From a virus, in the IMG/VR virus record IMGVR_UViG_3300046000_007076, positions 1 through 44,190 of that record: a DNA stretch of 44,190 nucleotides; one strand, written 5' to 3'. This document shows, one piece after another, positions 5,987-14,032 of this stretch (position 1 is its first letter; each line of letters opens with the position of its first letter). Both the position numbers and the translations under genes were made by a program. The notes beneath the pieces are model-generated. The model was not told where the DNA came from, did no database searches, and worked only from the letters and a program-made list of their open reading frames with translations.

Positions 5987-6913
5987 CTAGGCCTCATACT
6001 CAAATCCGGCTATTTCCATCCAAAGCTCGTCCACAGTTCTATCTACTAGATGCACATAATGAGATCCCGAGTACTTTTTTTGAAGGAATAACGCAAATTC
6101 ATTTATCAAACTATCTATTTTTTCAAAACCTGTTTTTTTCTGTCTATCAATCATGTCCGGGTATACTTCCCGATAGCCAATAAGCTTCGTAGAGTTTGTG
6201 CCTAACTTACCATAGTATTCATCATTAATTAGTTTTTTAAACCAAGTAAGGTTTGTATGGGCCAATACTAGACCCGGTGACCATTTTAAAAATTGAACTA
6301 CCGCCGGCTTATCTAGATGTATAGCATATTTTTCCCATCCAATGAACGTTTCTACGTCTCTGAATTTCCAGAGACCGGGTTGAGAGTAGTCATTAGTTAG
6401 ACGTACCCAATAAGGATCTCCCTCTCCCAAGACCGGAAAACCATCATCGATCTCTAAAAATTTACAATATGGCAGGGCTCTAGGTCTGTCTATTTGTGCC
6501 ATCTCAGAGATAGATTCGGCGTCATTTTCATAAAATTTTGTTAAATTAAAATCAATAATAGTATACGGTGTATTTAACAACGAACAAATAGTTACTGCAT
6601 AACTAACATCATATATGTTATAATCATTTTCATAACGTATGATAAAGACTTTTGGATTAGCACCTATTCCCAAATAAGAACGTAATACGAGTTCACTATC
6701 AGCTCCGCCACTAAAAAAAATACTAGGCTGCAATCCAGGGTAATGATCCATTGTGCTTTGGGCAGCGATCAATAACTCTTCTTTATATGACCGAATCAGT
6801 TTATCTGTTTTATGATAGATAGTTTTAAATGGTTCGTTAGCGGTCTGCCGGCCATATGGTAGATCGTTGCCATATTGCCATTGATGCCAATTGTGTTCGC
6901 ATAGATGTATCAT
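5987..6913 (-). CDS. PP-loop ATPase (308 aa)
   Basis: SGGADS at residues 68-73 after a hydrophobic strand is a canonical PP-loop. It continues with a strand and NDYNIYDVSYA, matching the second nucleotide-binding segment of the HUP fold. It resembles the product of 14007-14948 in length and order of motifs (FSGG-x-DSE-x-VLR; NDYN). The likely reaction is adenylation of a carboxylate or amide for amide-bond formation or amidation, as in asparagine-synthase-type enzymes; the substrate is unknown. The ATG overlaps the stop of the radical SAM gene by 4 nt. Confidence 0.78.
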   Translation of the reverse strand: MIHLCEHNWHQWQYGNDLPYGRQTANEPFKTIYHKTDKLIRSYKEELLIAAQSTMDHYPGLQPSIFFSGGADSELVLRSYLGIGANPKVFIIRYENDYNIYDVSYAVTICSLLNTPYTIIDFNLTKFYENDAESISEMAQIDRPRALPYCKFLEIDDGFPVLGEGDPYWVRLTNDYSQPGLWKFRDVETFIGWEKYAIHLDKPAVVQFLKWSPGLVLAHTNLTWFKKLINDEYYGKLGTNSTKLIGYREVYPDMIDRQKKTGFEKIDSLINEFALFLQKKYSGSHYVHLVDRTVDELWMEIAGFEYEA

Positions 6914-8382
6914 CTTAAATTTTTAATATCTCGGGATAAGTTTAGCATACTAGTTACATAAGTTTCACACTCTTGATTACTTAACAGTCCCAAATTATAT
7001 TTAGATTCTAATTCTGTTCTTGATAGAGTTATTATGTCAGACTCCGGTATACCTAATCTACGAACATAATTATACGAAAATCCAGCAAATTTACATTTCG
7101 GGTGCTTCTTTGATTTTTCCATTATGGTTTCGGCAATTTGATAACAATGGGCATATGATAATCCTGTATTTTTATTAAACCAGCCGAAATCGTCTACTTC
7201 ATAACCATATTTTTCGTATGTTAGATCAAACTCAGAATAAAAAGTGTTATTGAATCGATTGGGAGGGGTTATTCCCAGTGCGCTAATATGCCAAGAGTCC
7301 AAATAATTTCTGTCTGAAGATAGAAATTCATCAAACTCCTGTAAAGTATCGAATGTATCATAGGGTAACCCTAGAATAAACCCTGACGATATCAGTATGT
7401 CCTTAAAGGCATTCTGTTTTAATTCCCTTATATACTCCAGTTGTGTATACGGTTCTACACCTTTTCCTATTGCTTTTGCTGATTGGTGGTTGATAGTCTC
7501 TATTCCAAACATAGCAGAGCGAAGACCAGATGCTTTTAAATATTCTATTGATTCAGGAAATCTCATCAATAAGTCTAGGCGTAGATAACTTGAAAAGTGT
7601 ATCTGAAATTTAAGTTTAGAAAATACGGTATCGTGTAAATATTTTAACTTGTCTAGGCTATCGTTGTAGGTGTCATCTGTGAAGGTATAATGTGTTATTC
7701 CAAACTTATCATAGTTATAATTCAACTCATCTAGCAATATTTCTCCGTGCTTGACCCAATCACCCTTTGTTTTTCCGTTTAACGGAAATGCACAAAATTT
7801 ACATTTAAAAATACATCCCCTACTTATTTCGATAGGAGGGGCGTCTAATGATTGTACTAAATCTTCTTTCACATATCGGATTTGGCTAGAAGAGAACTCT
7901 TTAAATTCAGTTCCTTGAACTAAGCTAGTAGTAAATTCTAAGTTAGATAATTTTTTTGTGGAGCACCATTTTGTAAAGTCAACAATCTCTTTATCACTAT
8001 AACCTTTGAAAATAGTAACCCCGTGTCTTTCCAACGGAAAGTATCTAGATCCGCCCGCAATTATTTTTATATCGGGATTTAATGTGCGTATAAACGCGAG
8101 AAATGCCTCTAGCTTGGGACTTGTCTCACGTTTTGAACGAAAATTCAATCCAAATATCTTATCAAAGAACGAAGTACTAAAGCCTACCCACAGTGTAGTT
8201 TCAGTAACTACATTCGATAGGATTTCTGCGATTTGATCTAGTTTGCTTACTCGTTCAAATGCTCCCATATCTAAGCACATTACCGAATAATCGTGCTTTC
8301 TTAATTCTGACGCAATTCTAAAGACCCCACCGTGTTTTTGTAACGGCATCATATTACTGCCGTATAGTAATATACAATTCAT
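6910..8382 (-). CDS. Radical SAM protein, possible B12-binding type (490 aa)
   Basis: The cluster motif C190-x3-C194-x2-C197 (RGCIFKCKFCAFP) binds the [4Fe-4S] cluster that cleaves S-adenosylmethionine. The TIM-barrel region follows, with FGIET and a GLPYDT-like segment typical of the family. The N-terminal 1-180 residues have a Rossmann-like pattern (LYGSNMMP, IAGGSRYF) like B12-binding radical SAM enzymes, but the cobalamin-ligating DxHxxG motif is not obvious. It could methylate, rearrange or dehydrogenate the island substrate. It overlaps by ATGA both the upstream desaturase and the downstream PP-loop gene. Confidence 0.85.
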   Translation of the reverse strand: MNCILLYGSNMMPLQKHGGVFRIASELRKHDYSVMCLDMGAFERVSKLDQIAEILSNVVTETTLWVGFSTSFFDKIFGLNFRSKRETSPKLEAFLAFIRTLNPDIKIIAGGSRYFPLERHGVTIFKGYSDKEIVDFTKWCSTKKLSNLEFTTSLVQGTEFKEFSSSQIRYVKEDLVQSLDAPPIEISRGCIFKCKFCAFPLNGKTKGDWVKHGEILLDELNYNYDKFGITHYTFTDDTYNDSLDKLKYLHDTVFSKLKFQIHFSSYLRLDLLMRFPESIEYLKASGLRSAMFGIETINHQSAKAIGKGVEPYTQLEYIRELKQNAFKDILISSGFILGLPYDTFDTLQEFDEFLSSDRNYLDSWHISALGITPPNRFNNTFYSEFDLTYEKYGYEVDDFGWFNKNTGLSYAHCYQIAETIMEKSKKHPKCKFAGFSYNYVRRLGIPESDIITLSRTELESKYNLGLLSNQECETYVTSMLNLSRDIKNLR

Positions 8383-9161
8383 GTTTTAATTATTTTAATG
8401 ATTAATCCAGAAATGTCAAATTCCCACCATTTTTGTGTGTAGGTATAATTTTTAGGAAATCTATGATGATTGTTATGCCAGGCCTCACCCCAGCTTGGAA
8501 TAGCCCATAGCCAATTGTTTGCTGAGTGATCATTCAAGTTATAACTACGGTAGCCTCCCCACCAAGTTGGTTTGTGTCCAACATAGTTCACAACATTGCT
8601 CATTATCCCGGTTAATGATGCTGGTGCCAAGTGTGCGAACACTACTAACCAAAATCCACCAATCATGAACAATAAAAGACTATACCCTGCTAAGATTACA
8701 AAATAATACCTATGTAGGAATTGATGGAACTTGTCTGTAACTAACGCTCTCATACGCCATTTAGTATCAGCATCAACTTCATTTACATAATCAAGGGTAA
8801 AGATTCTAAGACCTTTGTGTATTGGACTATGCGGGTCATCTACCTGATCGCTCTTCAAGTGATGATTGATATGGATAGCTACCCAAGCTAGCGGGCTTCC
8901 TGTTCCAGCAAAGCATCCAATCACAGACAACACTCTAGTCAGTAATGTATAGGTTTTGTAACTGCTATGTGTCAATCTTCTATGATACGTAACTACAATT
9001 CCTAAACACCCATATAAAAAATAACCTGCAAAAGTGAGCAATACCGCATTAATTGACACCCCGTAGATACATAGTGCAATAATAGTACCTAACAACGATA
9101 ATATCATAAATGATTGTACACCTTTAGTACTGGATGTAGTGAATGTAGTGAATGTGTGCAT
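8379..9161 (-). CDS. Membrane fatty-acid desaturase 1 (260 aa)
   Basis: Delta9-type acyl desaturase of the membrane diiron family. The three histidine boxes are H60RRLTH65, H97INHH101 and H229NNHH233, with hydrophobic segments at about 20-55, 75-95 and 153-195. It would introduce a double bond (or a further unsaturation) into an acyl-CoA, acyl-ACP or lipid chain in the host membrane, using a host electron donor. It starts a likely operon with the radical SAM gene and two PP-loop genes. An AATAAATA element ends 5 nt before the ATG and no Shine-Dalgarno is visible. Confidence 0.93.
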   Translation of the reverse strand: MHTFTTFTTSSTKGVQSFMILSLLGTIIALCIYGVSINAVLLTFAGYFLYGCLGIVVTYHRRLTHSSYKTYTLLTRVLSVIGCFAGTGSPLAWVAIHINHHLKSDQVDDPHSPIHKGLRIFTLDYVNEVDADTKWRMRALVTDKFHQFLHRYYFVILAGYSLLLFMIGGFWLVVFAHLAPASLTGIMSNVVNYVGHKPTWWGGYRSYNLNDHSANNWLWAIPSWGEAWHNNHHRFPKNYTYTQKWWEFDISGLIIKIIKT

Positions 9162-9166
9162 ATATG

Positions 9167-9173
9167 TATTTAT
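9167..9173 (-). promoter_or_regulatory. Late-type promoter element ATAAATA
   Basis: Minus-strand AATAAATA followed by CATAT and then the ATG at 9161. The 5-nt gap predicts transcription starting on the start codon. The element touches the 3' end of the upstream desaturase gene. Confidence 0.5.
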
Positions 9174-9928
9174 TATTTTCTAATTACGTTTGCCAGAGTT
9201 ACCACCGGATCAAACTCATATTTGCGCACTTTGGTAGATAAGTCGGCTGCATTAGCGTGATGATTGTTATGCCAGGCGTCGCCCCAGATAAATGGCCATA
9301 GCCAAATATTGTTAGTACTATTATCCTTTGTGTCAAAGTTTCTGTATCCACTAGTGTGTGAATAATAGTTAAAAGCTTTTTGACTTAACTGTATCAAGAA
9401 CACCGGTAGAATCCACACAAAATATAATAGATTTAAATTTATTACTCCCAGCAATAGAACAAAAACTAAAATAATCAAAAAATAATATTTGTTAATTTTC
9501 AATTGAATTGGCTTCATCAAGTCTTTAACTATAAAATAATTCATATCTCCGCTGAGATGTTTTTTAACGTGTTTGAATCCAAATAGTTTAAATCCCAAAT
9601 ACTTAGGACTGTGTGGATCTTTGGGAGTGTCTGAATATGCGTGATGAATTCTATGAATATACACCCATCCAATTGGACTGCCCCTGCCTGATAAAATCGC
9701 AATCAATGTGCATATCCATTTTATAAACGCATATTTAAATTCGAATGAATGGTGCGAGTAATAACGGTGAAAAGTTAGGCTTATGCCTAAAATGCTATAA
9801 ATATAAAAACTAGCAACCAGTATAGCTATGTTAGGACCGGTGAAGTCTGCCCAGAATATTCCAAATAACGAGGCAATTCCAGTTACTAACTGTACTTTAG
9901 GTATTGTTTGAGCGCTAGCTGAGAACAT
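9173..9928 (-). CDS. Membrane fatty-acid desaturase 2 (251 aa)
   Basis: Histidine boxes H54RYYSH59, H92RIHH96 and H220NNHH224 show the same membrane diiron desaturase family as its two neighbours. The sequence is clearly diverged from desaturase 1, so it may act at another position or on another unsaturated intermediate. Hydrophobic segments lie at about 12-52, 70-92 and 147-182. An ATAAATA element ends 5 nt before the ATG, with no Shine-Dalgarno. It is divergent from the plus-strand GNAT-like gene at 10000. Confidence 0.93.
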   Translation of the reverse strand: MFSASAQTIPKVQLVTGIASLFGIFWADFTGPNIAILVASFYIYSILGISLTFHRYYSHHSFEFKYAFIKWICTLIAILSGRGSPIGWVYIHRIHHAYSDTPKDPHSPKYLGFKLFGFKHVKKHLSGDMNYFIVKDLMKPIQLKINKYYFLIILVFVLLLGVINLNLLYFVWILPVFLIQLSQKAFNYYSHTSGYRNFDTKDNSTNNIWLWPFIWGDAWHNNHHANAADLSTKVRKYEFDPVVTLANVIRK

Positions 9929-9940
9929 AAATATATTTAT
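9927..9940. promoter_or_regulatory. Palindromic bidirectional late-type promoter
   Basis: ATAAATATATTTAT is a perfect palindrome made of two back-to-back ATAAATA elements. The minus-strand copy ends 5 nt before the ATG of desaturase 2 at 9928. The plus-strand copy points toward the GNAT-like/SDR pair, leaving a leader of about 60 nt. It sits exactly at the divergence point, which supports a promoter role. Confidence 0.55.
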
Positions 9941-9999
9941 CTACAATTAGGTCCAAAGCTAAAAATCACTAAGTTAAGTTGAATAACCCGGTATATAGT

Positions 10000-10602
10000 A
10001 TGCACTCCAGAGAATTAACCATAAATGACATTGAAGATATAAAAAGTTGTATATTTCATCATACCACGATATACGGAATTCCAATAGATCATTCTAGCCT
10101 GTTACAAAAGTTGCAAAATATGTTAACAGTTGGTAGAGTGTATGGTTGCTATGACAACAATATATGTGTAGGCATTTCCACCCAACATTTTTGGAAAATT
10201 ATTCCTATTTGGATTTTTTCAAATGTATATGTCAAGAACAGTAAGTCTACTTTAAAATTAACCGATTATTATGCTGAAGTTTGTCTTTCGATGATGGCAG
10301 CGGGCATTAAGTATGCAGAAACTAAAGAGTACTTTGAATTCTATTACGTAGTACGTGACAGCATTTCAACTTCAAGAAAAAAGAACGTTAAAAAAATTAT
10401 TGAAACGGTAAATCCTTCTTTATTCTTAGAGAGATATGAGATCGAGAATATTCATTTCTTATCCAATTTAGCAGACATTAAATGGGATTACATTCGCGAA
10501 ATAATCGGGGATGTCGGAATTAAAACTTTATCTAGCCAAAATAACAAAACGTTAGTTATACGTCGGGGTCGTTTAAGTAGGGCGGCAAGAGAAATAAATT
10601 AA
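10000..10602 (+). CDS. GNAT-like acyl/acetyltransferase candidate (200 aa)
   Basis: Strand-helix pattern of an N-acyltransferase fold, with the central strands around GCYDNNICVGISTQ and VRDSISTSRKK. The canonical acetyl-CoA loop (Q/RxxGxG/A) is not clear, as in acyl-ACP-using relatives such as LuxI- or FeeM-type synthases. Two more proteins of this general kind lie at 13442 and 15160. ATG 10000 is chosen over a TTG 21 nt upstream; neither has a good Shine-Dalgarno. It is one of only two plus-strand genes in the window and is followed after 15 nt by the SDR gene. Confidence 0.5.
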   Translation: MHSRELTINDIEDIKSCIFHHTTIYGIPIDHSSLLQKLQNMLTVGRVYGCYDNNICVGISTQHFWKIIPIWIFSNVYVKNSKSTLKLTDYYAEVCLSMMAAGIKYAETKEYFEFYYVVRDSISTSRKKNVKKIIETVNPSLFLERYEIENIHFLSNLADIKWDYIREIIGDVGIKTLSSQNNKTLVIRRGRLSRAAREIN

Positions 10603-10617
10603 TAGAGAAGATAAAGA

Positions 10618-11280
10618 ATGACTAAACCAATTATGTTAATAACTGGATCAAGCCGCGGCGTTGGTCTAGCCTGCGCCCAACATTTTAATGATTCTTACTC
10701 TATTGTGGGAGTTGCAAGAACACCTGGAGAATTTGTAACTGAACTCGGAGACATAACTGATCCTGTTTTTAGAGAAATGTTAGTTGAAAAATACACACCA
10801 AAGGTATTCATTAATAATGCTGGTGTTGCTGGCAGCAATTTTGATGCGATGTATAGTACTAACATAGAAGCGGCAGGATTTTTATTATTAAATTTTTATA
10901 AAAAGATGCTATGGGGACATATAATCAATGTATCTAGCGTGTCTGCTAACATATCCGGACGTCATGCAAGTAGCCTCAGTGAGTTAACCTACAAAGCATC
11001 CAAAGTTTTTTTAAAAAATCTAAGCAACAACCTATCAAATAAAAGAGCAAAACCACTAGTCATAACCAGCTTAGAACCAGACTACATATATACAGACATG
11101 ATCGCAGCGGTCAGCTCTCGGCCTCCGCCAGATGAAAATTATACCAATTACAAATTCAACTCGTACACTCCCATGCAACCAGAGTACATTGCACAGACAA
11201 TTGAATGGATTATATCACAGCCACCCTGGGTTTGCATTAAATCATTAGAAATCAGCAACGCTTACGAACTCCGTCAATAA
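10618..11280 (+). CDS. Short-chain dehydrogenase/reductase (220 aa)
   Basis: Classical SDR with the NAD(P)-binding TGSSRGVG (9-16), NNAG (66-69), catalytic Ser in NVSSVS (104-109), and Tyr125-x3-Lys129. The Arg at 13 in the Gly-rich loop favours NADP(H). It would interconvert a ketone and alcohol, for example a beta-ketoacyl-ACP or an oxidised island intermediate, similar to FabG-type enzymes but shorter. It is co-oriented with the GNAT-like gene. Its stop overlaps the end of the TauD-type gene tail to tail by 7 nt. Confidence 0.92.
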   Translation: MTKPIMLITGSSRGVGLACAQHFNDSYSIVGVARTPGEFVTELGDITDPVFREMLVEKYTPKVFINNAGVAGSNFDAMYSTNIEAAGFLLLNFYKKMLWGHIINVSSVSANISGRHASSLSELTYKASKVFLKNLSNNLSNKRAKPLVITSLEPDYIYTDMIAAVSSRPPPDENYTNYKFNSYTPMQPEYIAQTIEWIISQPPWVCIKSLEISNAYELRQ

Positions 11281-12092
11281 AGATTTGCAGAAAGAACTCG
11301 AAATCCTACTCTAGTACTAGGATGGTAATCCCATATTGCTTGATGCTGTGTGCCAAAATTATCCCACCATGCAATCGTATTAGGTGTCCATTTAAATCTG
11401 CAAGAGAATCGAGGATTAAGTATAGTATAAAAAAGCTTTGACAAAATATGATTACTTTCTACTACTGAAAGCTCTGGGATTCCTATAGTAAATCCTTCAT
11501 TAACATTTATGAACTTTTTTCCTGTTTCAGGTATAGTAGCAATGATTGGATGGGAAGCACATTGCGGCCGACCCATTTGGTCAACCGATGATGTAGGGGG
11601 CCATACCATTTTTGCGCGGCTTGCGCCAGGCGACATATGCATGGCATACAATGGTGCCATTATTAGCTTTTCAGTGTCACTTAATGATTCGTAAGCTGCA
11701 ACAGTATTAACAAATACAGTGTCACCACCGACGTCCGGACATTCTGTCACATACAACATAGAAGTACGCGGTGGATGTTTTACAGAAGTCCGATCTGCGT
11801 GTAGTACTCTACCCTCTACAGTGAGAAATGTAGTATTCTCATCTGCAACGAAATGTCCAATAAGATGATTGTTATTGTATTTAGGTTGTGTAGTATGTAA
11901 AAAAATATCACCGAATTGCCGTATTACGGTTGGTAAATATTCAGGCGCCAGTTGTTGATCTCTGAAAAATAGCACGTGATTCTCCAGCAGTGCATTTTTT
12001 AAATCTGCGTTTTGCTGCACAGTTAGCGGATTAGCCAGATCGATTCCCGATATTTCTGCACCAATAGTATGTGTTAATTTAGTAATTTTCAT
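11274..12092 (-). CDS. TauD/TfdA-family 2OG-Fe(II) dioxygenase (272 aa)
   Basis: Full-length TauD-like enzyme. H98-A-D100 and the distal H250 (WWDNFGTQHQA) form the iron triad, and R261 or R265 would bind 2-oxoglutarate. The segments GGDTVFVNT and HPIIATIPETG...NEGFT are family hallmarks. Family members hydroxylate, desaturate, halogenate or form isonitriles on small or carrier-bound substrates; the aspartate of the triad is present, so a halogenase is unlikely. It is the last gene of the ACP operon, 1 nt after the 2OG-oxygenase-like gene, with AGGA inside that gene. Confidence 0.92.
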   Translation of the reverse strand: MKITKLTHTIGAEISGIDLANPLTVQQNADLKNALLENHVLFFRDQQLAPEYLPTVIRQFGDIFLHTTQPKYNNNHLIGHFVADENTTFLTVEGRVLHADRTSVKHPPRTSMLYVTECPDVGGDTVFVNTVAAYESLSDTEKLIMAPLYAMHMSPGASRAKMVWPPTSSVDQMGRPQCASHPIIATIPETGKKFINVNEGFTIGIPELSVVESNHILSKLFYTILNPRFSCRFKWTPNTIAWWDNFGTQHQAIWDYHPSTRVGFRVLSANLY

Positions 12093-12093
12093 T

Positions 12094-12651
12094 CTAAAAT
12101 CCTAGTTTTTCTATCAAATTATCCATTGGAATATCCCATTGAAATTGCAGTATTGTTCTTTTAGCGTTGTGTAGTCGTCCATCGACTGAATGAATTTCGC
12201 TTGTATTTAAAAAATACGCTTCATTTTCAATTGCAGTAAAAGTATCTACTAATGTTAAATCAGCTCTTACATACCCCAATGTTGTCGCTTCATATTGAGA
12301 ACTACCGTAATTATATTTTACCTGACTTAGGCGTCTAGCATTTTCCTTTGGTTGCCAAAAATTGGTTGCCAAGCCATGAGGTTTAATATAATAATTCATA
12401 CTAGTTAGAGTGTGATCATCTATGTGCGGTCGTATTTGAGCATTTACCTGTACTAGATGGATATATTTCGGCGGTATCTTAAAAACCGATGCAAAAATGT
12501 TGTTTAAATATGTTAGATCAGCTATCTGAAACATCACAAATGTGTATCCATACGGTGTGTATCCATACTCAAAAAGCATCTGCCCTTTAAGTTTGTCTAA
12601 ATCAAGGTCTTGCCCTATATTTAAATTGACCTTTTTATAATAAGTAGTCAT
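12094..12651 (-). CDS. 2OG-Fe(II)-oxygenase-like protein, paralogue of 234-737 (185 aa)
   Basis: H76-I-D78 (RPHIDD), a distal H154 (SEIHSV) and R165 (AKRTIL) match the metal and co-substrate positions of small prolyl/aspartyl-hydroxylase-type beta-helix proteins. The same ordering is seen in the product of 234-737. The substrate is unknown; a tailoring hydroxylation in the island is likely from context. The ATG overlaps the stop of desaturase 3 by 4 nt. Confidence 0.68.
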   Translation of the reverse strand: MTTYYKKVNLNIGQDLDLDKLKGQMLFEYGYTPYGYTFVMFQIADLTYLNNIFASVFKIPPKYIHLVQVNAQIRPHIDDHTLTSMNYYIKPHGLATNFWQPKENARRLSQVKYNYGSSQYEATTLGYVRADLTLVDTFTAIENEAYFLNTSEIHSVDGRLHNAKRTILQFQWDIPMDNLIEKLGF

Positions 12652-13445
12652 TTTAAGAATGGTCTAAAAATGTTGCACGGGTCAAATTCCCACCATTTGC
12701 CACTTATTCCAGAGCCAAAATCATATTCTGCCGGTGCATAGTGATGATTATTATGCCAACCTTGACCCCATGCCAGATATCCCAAGAATGGATTGTTTTG
12801 TGATTGGTCTTTTGTTTCAAAATTTCTATACCCAAACCAACCCCTAACGTGACCAAATACATTGACCAAGTTATCTTGTGTTGATCCTATTAAGGTTACT
12901 AACCAAAATGCACTCAGTGCTAATTTCCAATCAAATAATGCGACGATAGCCGGAACTCCCCATAATATGGTAATACTATATTTGTGAAAGAAGAGATGAT
13001 TTGATTTCCGTAGTAAATCAACCGCATACTTGATATTAATGGGACTGTTTTTTTCGGTAACTTTAAAATACCATCCCACAAAGGCAGTTTTCTTGTCGTA
13101 TGCTACTGGACTATGAATATCTTTTTTTGTATCCGAATGTGGATGATGATATCCTCGATGCATTGCTGTCCAAAATATGCTACCACCTTGTCCTGCAAAT
13201 GTCGCAAATAGTAGAATAACATTTTCTTTCCATCTTGGAATTTGATGTGTTTTATGACTGAATACCCTATGATACCCTACAGCGATTCCTAACCCACATA
13301 CTAACACCCACATAATGAATGTTGCGCAGAGGTAGTATATCGGGATAATTCCGGAAATGAGCATCACAATGGTAGCCAGACCAAAAATCCAGGCTGGAAC
13401 AAATTGAAACCAAAATGATTTAGATACTGAAGTAAGATATTTCAT
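12648..13445 (-). CDS. Membrane fatty-acid desaturase 3 (265 aa)
   Basis: Third membrane diiron desaturase. Box 1 is H59RVFSH64 and box 3 H231NNHH235. Box 2 reads HRGYHH (H96, H100, H101), an HxxxHH rather than the HxxHH of the other two, so the middle box carries one extra residue. Hydrophobic segments flank the boxes (about 12-57, 76-95, 155-190). It is inside the seven-gene ACP operon, with ATGA overlaps to the GNAT-like gene upstream and the 2OG-like gene downstream. That coupling makes an acyl-ACP or acyl product of this operon its likely substrate. Confidence 0.92.
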   Translation of the reverse strand: MKYLTSVSKSFWFQFVPAWIFGLATIVMLISGIIPIYYLCATFIMWVLVCGLGIAVGYHRVFSHKTHQIPRWKENVILLFATFAGQGGSIFWTAMHRGYHHPHSDTKKDIHSPVAYDKKTAFVGWYFKVTEKNSPINIKYAVDLLRKSNHLFFHKYSITILWGVPAIVALFDWKLALSAFWLVTLIGSTQDNLVNVFGHVRGWFGYRNFETKDQSQNNPFLGYLAWGQGWHNNHHYAPAEYDFGSGISGKWWEFDPCNIFRPFLK

Positions 13446-14032
13446 AAATTGCCGCCTAGCATTAACGGTTGTCTGTATTCTTGGTGTAAATAATTACATC
13501 TTACTATCGAATCATCCGGCAATAATAATCTCTTATATAATAATTCCCAAGCATTTATATAGAAACATTTATTTTTCGCCGGTACTACGTACTCATCAAA
13601 ATATCCATAACGAGTATTATTGTACTTACTCCAATGGAATCGACGTAGCAACTTAGTGTGTTTGCTATGTGTCAATGTGTAAAACTTCAATCTACCATTA
13701 GACTCATTGTATTTTATAACTTCATCTAACACTTCTCTTAATAAGTTGTTGTTGCCGGTGCTTCTATATAAAGTATAGAACCAACTTGGTTCCTCGACAC
13801 TCTCATAGAATGATATTAAAGCTTTTACTATTCCATCTTCAACATATCCAAATGAATGATAATTATTAAGATCGCTTAAATAGTTGGCACAAAATATGTC
13901 ATAAGTTAACGCATTCAACCCCGTGTTTTCAACTTGATATATTTTAGCACTGTCAACACCCATATATTTTGAGTGATTAAAAATGTTCCTAACTGCAATC
14001 GTATGTTCACTGGTTAATTTTACAACCGGCAT
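13442..14032 (-). CDS. GNAT-like acyl/acetyltransferase candidate (196 aa)
   Basis: Fold pattern of the GNAT superfamily: N-terminal helices, then SFGYVEDGIVKALISFYES as central strands and a helix after GNNNLLREVLDEV. The CoA loop is not canonical. The start at 14032 is chosen because GGAG lies 9 nt upstream; the frame is open to 14068, which would overlap the PP-loop gene more. Even so it overlaps that gene by 26 nt, and its stop overlaps desaturase 3 by ATGA. Together with the ACP next door it may be an acyltransferase; this is inference. Confidence 0.5.
   Translation of the reverse strand: MPVVKLTSEHTIAVRNIFNHSKYMGVDSAKIYQVENTGLNALTYDIFCANYLSDLNNYHSFGYVEDGIVKALISFYESVEEPSWFYTLYRSTGNNNLLREVLDEVIKYNESNGRLKFYTLTHSKHTKLLRRFHWSKYNNTRYGYFDEYVVPAKNKCFYINAWELLYKRLLLPDDSIVRCNYLHQEYRQPLMLGGNL

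Noticed and set aside
11274-12092. Non-heme halogenase reading of the TauD-type enzyme
   Set aside because: The H-x-D aspartate is present, whereas the related halogenases have Ala or Gly at that position.
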